Shown piece by piece: positions 5,637-14,176 of a DNA stretch of 32,629 nucleotides (position 1 is the stretch's first letter; each line of letters opens with the position of its first letter). Source of the DNA: Lentisphaeria bacterium UBA1776 (GTDB taxonomy: Bacteria; Verrucomicrobiota; Lentisphaeria; Victivallales; Victivallaceae); contig DCGO01000075.1 of NCBI GenBank assembly GCA_002314605.1, forward strand, positions 1-32,629, given 5' to 3'. Both the position numbers and the translations under genes were made by a program. The notes below the pieces were generated by a model. The model had not been told where the DNA came from, did not search any database, and saw nothing but the letters and a program-made list of their open reading frames with translations.

Positions 5637-7089
5637 AACCCCCGTTGAATTCCTGAATGAGTTCGTCCAGACGGGTGATGGACTGGTGAACGGCGTGCCA
5701 GGTGTGTTCGGGATCGTACCAGAGGGCGTTCAGATCGGCGGCACGGTGCCCCTGCTGTTCCACCCAGGTGTAGTATTTCAAATTGTGGATCTGCTTGCGT
5801 TCGGGGTAAGTGAGTTCCCGGACATAGTCGGTTTTCTGGGACAGCATGGCGGAAGCGTGATCCGCAGCGGCGGTGTAAAGGGAGTAGGTTCCTTGCTGTT
5901 CGGCCAGTTCCCGGATCCGGGAGGCGTAAAGGACTGACGTATCGGTCAGCACAGTTCCCAGAATGTCGCGCTCCGTCAGTTCATAATACTTGGCCATTTT
6001 GACGCAGGCCAGGATATTGGCGATGCCGGAAATGCCGAACCAGCCGAGTTTGTCCACGAATTCTGGGTCCACATGGGCGATCTCCTTGAGGTACTGCCGT
6101 CCGGCGGGCTCGTTGAAGAGGCGGAGGAGTTTCATGGAATCCGCATCGTCAATGCAGATCACATCATCGGTGGTGCGGATATTGTGGATCCAGGGGACGT
6201 GGCGGTCGCCGATGCCTTCGATGCGATGTTCGCCGAAGCCGTTGTTCCACATGGTGGGGCACTGGACGGATTCCACTGCGGCGACTTTGAGCTGCGGATG
6301 CTGTTCCTTGAGAAAATCCGCGCAGCCGATGGTCCCGGCGGAACCGGTGGCAAAGCAGACTCCGGCGAAACGGTCCCCGGGCCTGGCCATGTGCTGAAAT
6401 GCCTCTTCTGCGGCGGTACCGGTGACGTGATAGTGCCACAGATGGTTGCCCATTTCATCGAACTGGTTGAAGATCACTGCATCCCTGCGGGTGCGTTTGA
6501 GTTCATTGACGCAGTCGAAAACGGCCTTGACATTGGAGTCTCCGTTGCTGATTTTGAGGGTTTCGTTGACGATGCCGGAAAGCCATTCGAAACGTTCGCG
6601 GCTCATATTTTCGGGCATGACGGCGATGGATTCGCAGGCGAGGATTTTCGCATTGAATGCGCCGCCGCGGCAGAAGTTGCCGGTGGAGGGCCAGACGGAT
6701 TTCTGGTTGACCGCGTCAAATTGTCCGGTGACCAGTTTGGGGACCATGCAGCCGTAAGCGGCGCCGACCTTGTGACAGCCGGTGGGGAACCATTTGCCGA
6801 CAAGGCAGAAGATCCGGGCTTTTACGCCGGTAAGTTCCGGCGGGAGTTCAAGGATATTGGGTTTCCCGAAGGTCCCGCCGAAGTCCACGGGTTCGTTTTT
6901 CCAGGTGATCCGGAAGAGGTTCAGCGGGTTGAATTCCTGCATGCCGACCTTGCGGAGAGCATCGATGATGTGTCCGGGGATGAACCGGGGATCCTTCAGC
7001 TGGGCGATGGTGGGCAGCGTGATATGGTTTTCGCGGGCTTTTCTGATATTTCGGGCCAAAGCCTCGCGGCAAATGGTGAAATCGATCAT
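5635..7089 (-). CDS. Fold-type II PLP-dependent enzyme (cysteine/threonine synthase superfamily)
   Basis: This 484-aa cytoplasmic enzyme has the tryptophan synthase beta superfamily layout. The likely PLP lysine is K107 (TGCHKVGAAYG). The substrate/PLP-phosphate loop is PSTGNF (134-139), equivalent to the TSGNTG loop of cysteine synthase. A Gly-rich phosphate loop is at about 252-260 (CFATGSAGTIGC). It is longer than CysK (about 310 aa), with extra N-terminal (about 70) and C-terminal helices, as in long cysteine synthase-like proteins of anaerobes. Substrate is not certain. The start ATG at 7089 has AAGGTG upstream and the promoter 7124-7151. cysE on the other strand nearby makes an O-acetylserine-linked role plausible but unproven. 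Confidence 0.75.
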   Translation of the reverse strand: MIDFTICREALARNIRKARENHITLPTIAQLKDPRFIPGHIIDALRKVGMQEFNPLNLFRITWKNEPVDFGGTFGKPNILELPPELTGVKARIFCLVGKWFPTGCHKVGAAYGCMVPKLVTGQFDAVNQKSVWPSTGNFCRGGAFNAKILACESIAVMPENMSRERFEWLSGIVNETLKISNGDSNVKAVFDCVNELKRTRRDAVIFNQFDEMGNHLWHYHVTGTAAEEAFQHMARPGDRFAGVCFATGSAGTIGCADFLKEQHPQLKVAAVESVQCPTMWNNGFGEHRIEGIGDRHVPWIHNIRTTDDVICIDDADSMKLLRLFNEPAGRQYLKEIAHVDPEFVDKLGWFGISGIANILACVKMAKYYELTERDILGTVLTDTSVLYASRIRELAEQQGTYSLYTAAADHASAMLSQKTDYVRELTYPERKQIHNLKYYTWVEQQGHRAADLNALWYDPEHTWHAVHQSITRLDELIQEFNGG

Positions 7090-7123
7090 AATGTGAGCAC
7101 CTTTGATGTTGATGTGCTTCGTA

Positions 7124-7151
7124 AATATAGCGCCATTTCACAAAAAAGCAA
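7124..7151 (-). promoter_or_regulatory. Promoter of PLP enzyme gene
   Basis: Read on the minus strand: TTGCTT (7151-7146), a 16-bp spacer ending GGCGC and TATATT (7129-7124). The leader is about 28 nt. Confidence 0.65.
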
Positions 7152-7333
7152 ATTTTATCACGGCGGAGTTCATTGCAAAGGCACAGCTGGCTGCATTCCG
7201 TATGGCCGCACTCTGTTTGTTTTTCTGTCTGCTGCAGAGAAGTTCATTTTCGCATTTGCATGTCGCTTGTCTCTGCAATTGCAACATCTGAAAAATTTGT
7301 CCGAAAATCCTGATTCCCACACGGTTTTTCGGA
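7152..7333. other. Intergenic region between divergent promoters
   Basis: The 318 bp between the PLP enzyme and fabB starts contain the two opposed promoters at the ends. The middle holds no convincing gene, terminator or repeat; GCAATTGC near 7276 is the only small palindrome noticed. Confidence 0.5.
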
Positions 7334-7361
7334 TTGAAAAACAGGGGAATTGTGTTATAGT
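7334..7361 (+). promoter_or_regulatory. Promoter of fabB-glnS
   Basis: TTGAAA (7334-7339), a 16-bp spacer ending TGT and TATAGT (7356-7361). The leader is about 40 nt. Confidence 0.7.
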
Positions 7362-7407
7362 ATGAACATGTGTTCTCAAAAATAAAAACAAATTCATGGA
7401 GCAGTGA

Positions 7408-8640
7408 ATGGAAAGAGTTTTCATTACCGGCCGGGGGCTGGTTACCCCGCTTGGCAACGGCCTCGCGGCGAACGAAGCAGCTTTGCGGGCCGGTATTTCC
7501 GGAATCAAAAGGGTCCCAGAGTTTGAAGACCTTTCCCTGGCCAGCTGTGTCGGCGGCGTGGCGGACGAAAATCCCCCGCTGGATGGGCTGATCGACCGAA
7601 AAAAAGCCCGTTTCTGTCCTCCCACTGCTTTTATGAGTGCTTATGCCGTTCAGGAGGCCCTCCGGGAAGCGGGCATCAGCCGGGATGATGTGGCCGGCAA
7701 ACATGTGGCCCTGATCGGCGGTACTGCCGCCAGCAATTGCAGGGAGATCGTCCGGGAATGCGATCTCTATCAGGAGAGCCGCAACATACGGGGGGTGAAC
7801 CTCTTCAGCGTGCCCCGTATTATGCCGTCCTCCGCCATTTCCAACCTCTCGCTGATCTTCGGCATCACCGGAGAAACATACGACATTTCCGCCGCGTGCG
7901 CCAGCAGCGCGCTTGCGGCTATCCTCGGGACCCGGTTCATCCGGAGCGGACTCTATGATATTGTGATTGCCGGCGGTGCCGAACAGCTGGACTGGCCCAC
8001 CTCGCTTGGGTTCAACGCCATGCGGGCTCTTTCCCACAGTTATAACGACAATCCCGAACGGGCCAGCCGTCCTTTTGACCGCGGCCGCGACGGGTTTGTG
8101 CTGGCCGGCGGTTCCGGCTACATGATTCTGGAGTCTGAGCGGAGCGTCAAGGCCCGGGGGGCCCGGGCCATCAGCGAGGTGATCGGCGTGGCTTCCAACA
8201 GCAACGCCAGAGACATGGTCGTCCCGGATGTCGGCAGCTGTGCCGATGTGATGCAGGCGGCTCTCGCGGACGCCGGGCTGGATCCCTCCGCCATCGGCTA
8301 TATCAACACGCATGGCACTGCCACTCCTGTGGGGGACCCGGTGGAAATGGGCGCCATCCGTCAGGTTTTCGGTACCCGACCCGCCATCAACAGCACCAAG
8401 AGTCAGACTGGCCACATGGTGGGCGCCACCGGCGCGGCGGAGATCGTATTCTCCAGTATCATGCTGGAAAAACACTTTCTTTCCCGTTCCATCAATCTGG
8501 AAGATCCGGAGCCGGATTTCTCCTGGGCGGACCTTCTGACAGAATATCGCGAAGGCACCGATGTGCGTTACGCGCTGTCCAACAGTTTCGCCTTTGGCGG
8601 TTCCAATGCCAGCGTGATCATCGGCAACTGCGGGAACTGA
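7408..8640 (+). CDS. fabB: Beta-ketoacyl-ACP synthase, FabB (KAS I)-like
   Basis: This 410-aa condensing enzyme elongates acyl-ACP with malonyl-ACP in fatty acid synthesis. The thiolase-fold active site is complete: C164 in ISAACASSA, H302 in INTHGTATPVGD, and K331/H336 in TKSQTGHMVGATG. The C-terminal glycine loop is SNSFAFGGSNAS. LIDRKKARF and the SHSYNDNPERASRPFD segment match E. coli FabB better than FabF. GGAG lies six bases before ATG. glnS follows after 25 bases in the same direction. There is no ACP or fab cluster nearby, so its position is isolated. The FabB/FabF subtype assignment is from motif resemblance only. Confidence 0.9.
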   Translation: MERVFITGRGLVTPLGNGLAANEAALRAGISGIKRVPEFEDLSLASCVGGVADENPPLDGLIDRKKARFCPPTAFMSAYAVQEALREAGISRDDVAGKHVALIGGTAASNCREIVRECDLYQESRNIRGVNLFSVPRIMPSSAISNLSLIFGITGETYDISAACASSALAAILGTRFIRSGLYDIVIAGGAEQLDWPTSLGFNAMRALSHSYNDNPERASRPFDRGRDGFVLAGGSGYMILESERSVKARGARAISEVIGVASNSNARDMVVPDVGSCADVMQAALADAGLDPSAIGYINTHGTATPVGDPVEMGAIRQVFGTRPAINSTKSQTGHMVGATGAAEIVFSSIMLEKHFLSRSINLEDPEPDFSWADLLTEYREGTDVRYALSNSFAFGGSNASVIIGNCGN

Positions 8641-8665
8641 AATTTTTAGAAAGGCTGAATGTAAC

Positions 8666-10354
8666 ATGTCGAATGAGACGCTTCCCGGCGCTGAATCTGT
8701 CGCCGGGCTGGACTTTATCCGCCAGATCGTGTCGGACGACCTGGTTGCGGGGAAGCACGATTCCATCGTGACCCGTTTCCCTCCGGAACCAAACGGTTAC
8801 CTGCATGTGGGGCATCTGAAGGCCATCTGTCTGGATTTTGGCGTGGCCCGGGAATATCACGGCCGCTGCAATCTCCGGATGGATGACACCAATCCCACCA
8901 AGGAGGATACCGAATATGTGGATTCCATCGCCGGCGATATCCGCTGGCTGGGATTCGATTTCGGATCCGAGGTCCATTATGCTTCGGATTATTTTGAAAA
9001 GATGTACGAGTGCGCCTGCGAGCTGATCCGCCGGGGAAAGGCATACGTTTGTGACCTTTCCGCCGAGGATTGGGAGAAATACCGGGGAGATTCCACCCGG
9101 CCCGGGGCCAATCCTCCTGGGCGCTCCCGCAGTGTGGAGGAAAATCTCGCGCTCTTCGAACGGATGCGCAAGGGCGAATTTGAGGATGGAGCCATGGTGC
9201 TCCGGGCCGCCATCGACATGCAGTCGCCCAATATTCACATGCGGGACCCCGTGATTTACCGGATCCGCCGGGCGGAACATTTCCGGCAGGGAAACAAGTG
9301 GTGCATTTATCCCATGTACGATTTCGCCCACCCGCTGGAGGATGCCATTGAGGGCGTGACCCATTCCTTCTGCACGCTGGAGTTTGAGATCCACCGGCCG
9401 TTGTACGACTGGGTCCTGCAGTCCCTGGACTGGCCAGGGCCGCCACGGCAGATCGAATTTTCCCGTCTTGCTCTCTCCTATACGGTGATGAGCAAGCGGA
9501 AACTTCTGCAGCTGGTGAAGGAAAATTATGTGAAGGGCTGGGACGATCCCCGGATGCCCACTATCTGCGGCATGCGCCGCCGGGGGATGCCTGCCGCCGC
9601 ATTGCGGAATTTCTGTACCAGTGTAGGGATCACCAAGGTGAATTCCGTGACCGATGTGGGCGTCCTGGAACGCTGTGTCCGGGAAGAGCTGAACCGTACT
9701 GCGCCCCGGCGCATGGCGGTTCTGAACCCCCTGAAGGTGACGCTGAAAAATTATCCGGAGGGGAAAACGGAATATCTTGAAGCGGTGAACAATCCGGAAG
9801 ACCCCGCTGCCGGTACCCGGCAGCTGCCTTTCGGTCGTGAACTCTATATTGAGGCCACGGATTTCATGATGGAGCCCCCGAAGGGGTACTACCGTCTGGC
9901 GCCGGGCCGGGAGGTCCGGCTGCGCTACGGATATTTCATCCGCTGTGAGGAAGTGAAGCTGGACGATGCGGGGAAGCCGGTGGAACTTGTCTGCACTTAC
10001 GATCCGGAGACCCGAGGCGGCAATGCTCCTGACGGGCGTAAGGTCAAGGGCACCATTCACTGGCTTTCGGCGGCCCATGCGGCCAGGGCATCGCTCAGGC
10101 TTTATGACCGGCTCTTTTCGGTGGAGGCCCCGGGGGCGGATGATGTGGATTTTCTGACCCAGCTCAATCCGGATTCCCTGCAGACGGCGGAGTGTCTTAT
10201 CGAGCCTTCGCTGTTGGAACTGAAAGCCGGAGACACGGTGCAGTTCGAGCGGCAGGGGTATTTCTGTCTGGATCCGGACAGTACGCCGGGCAGTCCGGTT
10301 TTCAACCGCACGGTGACGCTGAAGGATTCCTGGAGTAAGCAGCAGGGAAAGTGA
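8666..10354 (+). CDS. glnS: Glutaminyl-tRNA synthetase
   Basis: A 562-aa class I synthetase that charges tRNA-Gln directly. The Rossmann motifs are FPPEPNGYLHVGH (38-50, HIGH as HVGH) and VMSKR (274-278, KMSKS). DDTNP (73-77) and the tRNA acceptor-binding region follow family order. The C-terminal half forms the two beta-barrel anticodon-binding domains (from about 345). FPPEPNG-type sequence and the presence of the beta barrels separate it from glutamyl synthetase. It has the usual bacterial/eukaryotic GlnRS length. It is downstream of fabB, probably co-transcribed. Bacteria with GlnRS need no amidotransferase for tRNA-Gln, though one may still serve tRNA-Asn. Confidence 0.95.
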   Translation: MSNETLPGAESVAGLDFIRQIVSDDLVAGKHDSIVTRFPPEPNGYLHVGHLKAICLDFGVAREYHGRCNLRMDDTNPTKEDTEYVDSIAGDIRWLGFDFGSEVHYASDYFEKMYECACELIRRGKAYVCDLSAEDWEKYRGDSTRPGANPPGRSRSVEENLALFERMRKGEFEDGAMVLRAAIDMQSPNIHMRDPVIYRIRRAEHFRQGNKWCIYPMYDFAHPLEDAIEGVTHSFCTLEFEIHRPLYDWVLQSLDWPGPPRQIEFSRLALSYTVMSKRKLLQLVKENYVKGWDDPRMPTICGMRRRGMPAAALRNFCTSVGITKVNSVTDVGVLERCVREELNRTAPRRMAVLNPLKVTLKNYPEGKTEYLEAVNNPEDPAAGTRQLPFGRELYIEATDFMMEPPKGYYRLAPGREVRLRYGYFIRCEEVKLDDAGKPVELVCTYDPETRGGNAPDGRKVKGTIHWLSAAHAARASLRLYDRLFSVEAPGADDVDFLTQLNPDSLQTAECLIEPSLLELKAGDTVQFERQGYFCLDPDSTPGSPVFNRTVTLKDSWSKQQGK

Positions 10355-10393
10355 TTTTCCCGGGTATTTCCCGGCGGTGTCATGCCGTCGGGA

Positions 10394-11248
10394 TCAGATG
10401 CCTTTAAAAATCAGCCTGGGGCGGAATTCATTTTCCGCCAGAGCCGCCTGTTCAGGCGTGGTGATGCCGGTAAGTACCAGCGCTGTGATCATGCCGTTCC
10501 GGTTGCCCCCGCGGATGTCCGAGGCGAGGGAATCCCCCAGCATGACAATTTTTTCCCGGACCGGATTCTGCAGCTGCGGAAAGCGTTCCGGGAGAATTTT
10601 GATGGCGTAATCATAGACAGGGGCATAGGGTTTTCCAAGGTAGGTGATATCCAGACGGAACCCTGCGTCCCGGCATAATGCTTCCAGAAATCTTGCCATG
10701 CCGCCTGATCCCACACCCATGCCGGTACCGCCGCCGGCTCCCGGCCAGAAGCTGTCCGGATTGGCCACCACAAGGGGAGCCTCCCGATGGTGGTAAAAGA
10801 AATCGAAGACTGCGTTGATATAAATTTCCCACGGGTATCTGCCGCCTCCCAGGATCACCCCGCAGCAGCCGGAAAGTTTTTCCAGATCGAAGGTGCAGCA
10901 AATTCCGGCCAGACTGGCGTAGTCCGGCGTGCCCAGATTTCCGCAGCAGAACCAGCAGCCGTTTTCCGGCCGGTTCCAGAGCCGGAGGGCATCGCCGCTT
11001 GAAACGATTTTTTCCGGCCCGATGGGCAACCCGGCCTTCTGCTGCATTCCGGATTTATCCTCCACCGAGCGGCTGCTGTCATTGGTCATCAATAAATACG
11101 GAAAATTTTCCCGGTTGAGTCCAGTCAGAAAATCCAATGCTCCCGGAAGCGGTTTCCCGCTGATGGATAAGGTCCCGTCGGCATCAAAAAAAACGGCATC
11201 GATTTCTTCCCGGTGCCGGGAAAAATAATCTGCAAAATATTCTTCCAT
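10394..11248 (-). CDS. HAD-IIA family (NagD-like) phosphatase
   Basis: This 284-aa cytoplasmic hydrolase has HAD motif I DADGTL with the nucleophile Asp at 22, motif II TNDSS (HAD-IIA usually TNNSS) and the C-terminal motif IV LGDSLASDIRGGNRNGM. The large C2 cap between them fits sugar-phosphate or nucleotide phosphatases of the NagD/pNPPase/PGP group; the substrate cannot be read from sequence. The start at 11248 is chosen because AGGA lies ten bases upstream and the promoter at 11307-11334 excludes longer versions. It is convergent with glnS; a small stem without T-tract (10360-10374) separates them. Confidence 0.85.
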   Translation of the reverse strand: MEEYFADYFSRHREEIDAVFFDADGTLSISGKPLPGALDFLTGLNRENFPYLLMTNDSSRSVEDKSGMQQKAGLPIGPEKIVSSGDALRLWNRPENGCWFCCGNLGTPDYASLAGICCTFDLEKLSGCCGVILGGGRYPWEIYINAVFDFFYHHREAPLVVANPDSFWPGAGGGTGMGVGSGGMARFLEALCRDAGFRLDITYLGKPYAPVYDYAIKILPERFPQLQNPVREKIVMLGDSLASDIRGGNRNGMITALVLTGITTPEQAALAENEFRPRLIFKGI

Positions 11249-11306
11249 ACTGTGTTTGTCCTGTTGTGAAGCCCGTGGACCGCTGCGGTTTCCGGGAGAT
11301 TCGAAG

Positions 11307-11334
11307 AATATAGCACCGTACCGGTGTTTTTCAA
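11307..11334 (-). promoter_or_regulatory. Promoter of HAD phosphatase gene
   Basis: Read on the minus strand: TTGAAA (11334-11329), a 16-bp spacer ending GGTGC and TATATT (11312-11307). Confidence 0.7.
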
Positions 11335-11395
11335 TGTCATTTTCCTGGGAAACACCTTGAGAGCAGCTTTTTTTGCAAAAAAAAAAGAATTTGAT

Positions 11396-11423
11396 TTGAC
11401 AAATCGGCAATTTCCGATATAGT
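11396..11423 (+). promoter_or_regulatory. Promoter of zinc-ribbon/acidic protein gene
   Basis: TTGACA (11396-11401), a 16-bp spacer and TATAGT (11418-11423). It is preceded by an A-tract (11377-11386) that could act as an UP element. It is divergent from the HAD promoter. Confidence 0.75.
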
Positions 11424-11450
11424 ACCCCACAAATAAGAGAGGAGGACCTT

Positions 11451-11732
11451 ATGACACGTTGTCCATATTGCGATATTGAGGTCAGCGAGAGCGCCATTGA
11501 GGCGGAGGACGGTTGCTGTCCGGAATGCGGGACCATGTTGAGCACCCGTTCTTTCGTCGATGATGACGATTACGAAGACGATGAGTATGATGACAATTAC
11601 GATGATTACGATGAGGATGATGACTATCTGGATGAGGACCGCATCCGCGAAGACGCTCTTTTTGACGATGAGGAATTCGATGACGAGGAATTCCGCGATT
11701 TTGAAGACGAGGACGAGGACGACCGGTACTGA
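11451..11732 (+). CDS. Small zinc-ribbon protein with extremely acidic tail
   Basis: A 93-aa protein in two parts. Residues 1-30 hold two CxxC pairs (CPYC 4-7, CPEC 23-26), a rubredoxin-like or zinc-ribbon knuckle. From about residue 36 to the end it is almost only Asp, Glu and Tyr/Phe (DDDDYEDDEYDDNYDDYD and similar). GGAGG at 11441-11445 and a strong promoter show it is a real, probably well-expressed gene. The tail is likely disordered and may mimic nucleic acid or bind basic proteins or metal ions; that is inference. A 10-bp hairpin follows at 11753-11777, then a pseudouridine synthase. I recognise no named family. Confidence 0.8.
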   Translation: MTRCPYCDIEVSESAIEAEDGCCPECGTMLSTRSFVDDDDYEDDEYDDNYDDYDEDDDYLDEDRIREDALFDDEEFDDEEFRDFEDEDEDDRY

Positions 11733-11752
11733 GTCCTTTGGTTCCTGCCTGG

Positions 11753-11777
11753 ATCATGCCGCCGGATGCGGCATGAT
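11753..11777 (+). terminator. Strong hairpin between zinc-ribbon gene and rluA-type gene
   Basis: A perfect 10-bp stem (11753-11762 with 11768-11777) with a 5-nt loop. Only TTA follows, so it is a weak terminator at best. It may be an mRNA stabiliser, or a structure that limits translation of the gene starting eight bases later, which lacks a Shine-Dalgarno. Confidence 0.5.
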
Positions 11778-11784
11778 TTAGACC

Positions 11785-12714
11785 ATGCCCCCCTTGAATG
11801 TCCGGGTCATTGAGACCCGGATTGTGCCTGAGTTCGACGGGTTCCGCGTCATTGATCTTTTGACGAAACGCTTTACCTACCGTGATGAAGCCGCATGGCG
11901 TGAGCGTCTGGCTGCCGGGGAGTTTCTGTTGGACGGAAAATCCGCTGCCGCAGAGGAGCTTCTGCGTACCGGAATGGTTCTCCGGTATGTTCCCCGGGAC
12001 GTTGTTGAGCCGGAGGTTGACCTGAGTTACCGGGTCCTCCACGAGGATCCGGATTTATTGATCGTTGATAAATCCGGAGACATCCCGGTCCATCCGTCCG
12101 GGGTGTTTTATGCCCATACCCTGTGGTATCTTCTGACCGAACACTTCGGGAAAATTCATCCGGTGAACCGGCTGGACCGGGAGACCAGCGGTCTCCTTGC
12201 TGTGGCCAGAAATCCCCGTTGCGCCGCCCGGCTGTCCGGAACGGAAATGCGCAAGTCCTACTGGGTCCTGGTCTTCGGGGATTTTCCGGAAACACTTGAT
12301 GCAAAAGGGGTTCTTGTGTCCGATCCGTCAAGCCGGGTCCGCCGGAAGCGGAAGTTTCTGCTTCATGGAAGCGGGGGGGAGTTCTGCCGGACACTGTTGG
12401 AACCGGTACGGCACCTTCCGGGAAAAACACTGATCCGGGCCCGGCTCTTTACCGGACGAATGCACCAGATCCGGGCGACTTTGTGTTCCCTGGGGTATCC
12501 GGTGGTGGGTGACAAGCTTTACGGGCCTGATGAGACGATGTTCATCAAACGGGCCGAAATCGGACACCTGGATCCGGAAGATTATCATCTTCTCGGCATG
12601 AGGCGGCAGGCGCTTCATGCTGCGGAATTGGAATTTACGCATCCGGCAACCGGGGAGAAAATGCTTTTTGAGAGTCCACTCCCGGAGGATTTCCGCACCG
12701 CACTGGATCTCTGA
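11785..12714 (+). CDS. RluA family pseudouridine synthase
   Basis: This 309-aa RNA-modifying enzyme converts uridine to pseudouridine in rRNA or tRNA. The catalytic motif HPVNRLDRETSGLL has Asp131 as the nucleophile. An S4-like N-terminal segment (about 20-70, with LLTKRF ... GEFLLDGK) precedes the catalytic core, and the later motif FTGRMHQIRATLCSLGYPVVGD is intact. The exact target (RluA, C or D class) cannot be assigned. No Shine-Dalgarno is visible before the ATG at 11785 and the hairpin 11753-11777 lies directly upstream, so expression may depend on coupling or on a weak start. Confidence 0.9.
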   Translation: MPPLNVRVIETRIVPEFDGFRVIDLLTKRFTYRDEAAWRERLAAGEFLLDGKSAAAEELLRTGMVLRYVPRDVVEPEVDLSYRVLHEDPDLLIVDKSGDIPVHPSGVFYAHTLWYLLTEHFGKIHPVNRLDRETSGLLAVARNPRCAARLSGTEMRKSYWVLVFGDFPETLDAKGVLVSDPSSRVRRKRKFLLHGSGGEFCRTLLEPVRHLPGKTLIRARLFTGRMHQIRATLCSLGYPVVGDKLYGPDETMFIKRAEIGHLDPEDYHLLGMRRQALHAAELEFTHPATGEKMLFESPLPEDFRTALDL

Positions 12715-12721
12715 AGGAACG

Positions 12722-14173
12722 CTATTTTTGCCGGTGAAGCGCGTTCCAGGCGCCCTTTTCCTCCGGCATCCGGAAGGCCCGGTGCCAGTCATGCCGGTTT
12801 TCCACATTCCCCTGGCGGCAGCGATTGACCCAGAGTTCCCGGCGTCCCTGGACCGGCCGGGTTTCCGCTCTTTTCTGCAGATAAAAGACGGCGGCTCCCC
12901 GGGTTCGTTCCGGGGGGGAGATGAGGACAACGGTCCGGTTTTCCACCTTGGCAATCCGGATCGTTTCCATCCAGAATTTTTCCACCAGATCCGATTCAGC
13001 ACGATGTTTCCAATAGCCTGCCGCCGCGATCTGGACGATCACGCCTGTCGCAGCAGCAATGGCGATCCATTGCCGGAAAGAGAGCTTGCCTGCAAGCCGT
13101 GCGGCCTGTGTTTTTTTCAGTACGAAAGACAGAAAATCCGCAGCCTGGATCGCCGCGATGGGGGCCAGGGGAAGCATATAGACCATGCGTTTGGCACTGG
13201 CCAGAGAGAGGAGAAAGAACGGTACGACGGTAAGACACAGCAGAAAGAGACTCCGGCAGTCACGGCTTTTCCGCAGAGTGTATGCCTCCAGCACCAGTCC
13301 GGCCACCAGAAAGGCCCAGTACGGCTGAAACATTTCGGGAAATTTCAGGAGATAATCGTAAAACGGGCTCGCGTGGTCTCCCTGAGTGCCGCCGAACCGG
13401 CCGAAATTGTTGACGACCACCACGGTGTGAACCGCATGAAAGCCCGCATCCCGGTACAACACCAGAAGCCAGAGCCCGTAAGGGATCATGGCAGTAAAGA
13501 ACGCCGCCGCCGTCAGGAGATAACGCCGCCAGTTCCAACGGTGTGAAAGAAGGTCATCGGCAATCAGCCAAATGCCGATTCCTGAGGCCGGAAGCACCGC
13601 TCCGAGGAGTCCCTTGGTCATGATACCTCCCGCCGCTCCGAGGGCCATATATGCAAATCCCCGCAGCATGTCTCCCCGTTTTTTTACCCGGAAATCCGCC
13701 AGATGCAGAAACCCGTACCATGTCAGGTTGACAAAGAAGACCAGCAGGATGTCCACTCTTGTCTTGTGACTGTCTCCCCAGAACTGGGCGGAACTCATCA
13801 GGAGAAAAGCCGCCGTCAGAGCGAGTTTCGGCGTCCCGCCGGCTTTGCGGACCAATTTCCATGCCAGGACAACCGTGCCTCCCGCAGCGGTGACCGCCGC
13901 CAGCTGGGCCGCCCAGACGTGAATCCCGAAGATCCGGAAAAAAAGCCCGGTCCACCAGTAGTAGCATGGCGGATATTCCAGAAAAGGCATGCCGTTCAGC
14001 CGGGGGACCGTCCAGGTGTGAAAGAGGACCGTTTCCGCCGCAATTCCAGCCACCCGGGTTTCATCGCCGGAGGCAAGTCCGTGAGTCCATACGCAGGGGA
14101 GAAGCCAGATCAGCGCAAGAATCAGCAAAGCCCGGCGGCAGAACGCTTCCTTGTCGCAGTGGTCCGGCGCCAT
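12722..14173 (-). CDS. GT-C fold membrane glycosyltransferase (ArnT/GT39-like)
   Basis: A 483-aa polytopic inner-membrane protein with about 10-12 hydrophobic helices. The first periplasmic loop carries the acidic pair D37-E38 (ASGDETRV), the catalytic position in ArnT/PMT-type enzymes, followed by the PFLEYPPCYYWW segment that typifies the family. Such enzymes move a sugar from a polyprenyl phosphate to lipid A, protein or another acceptor on the periplasmic side. The last 120 residues are soluble. The start lies three bases after the stop of the Gfo/Idh gene, so translation is coupled. The nearby lpxL and a second GT-C enzyme suggest envelope modification, but the substrate is unknown. Confidence 0.8.
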   Translation of the reverse strand: MAPDHCDKEAFCRRALLILALIWLLPCVWTHGLASGDETRVAGIAAETVLFHTWTVPRLNGMPFLEYPPCYYWWTGLFFRIFGIHVWAAQLAAVTAAGGTVVLAWKLVRKAGGTPKLALTAAFLLMSSAQFWGDSHKTRVDILLVFFVNLTWYGFLHLADFRVKKRGDMLRGFAYMALGAAGGIMTKGLLGAVLPASGIGIWLIADDLLSHRWNWRRYLLTAAAFFTAMIPYGLWLLVLYRDAGFHAVHTVVVVNNFGRFGGTQGDHASPFYDYLLKFPEMFQPYWAFLVAGLVLEAYTLRKSRDCRSLFLLCLTVVPFFLLSLASAKRMVYMLPLAPIAAIQAADFLSFVLKKTQAARLAGKLSFRQWIAIAAATGVIVQIAAAGYWKHRAESDLVEKFWMETIRIAKVENRTVVLISPPERTRGAAVFYLQKRAETRPVQGRRELWVNRCRQGNVENRHDWHRAFRMPEEKGAWNALHRQK

Positions 14174-14176
14174 CTC

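Noticed and set aside
7138..8766. Long minus-strand frame opposite fabB
   Set aside because: Shadow of a clear ketoacyl synthase gene; it also crosses the promoter region.
10360..10374. Terminator between glnS and the HAD gene
   Set aside because: A 5-bp CCGGG/CCCGG stem is present but no T-tract follows on either strand.
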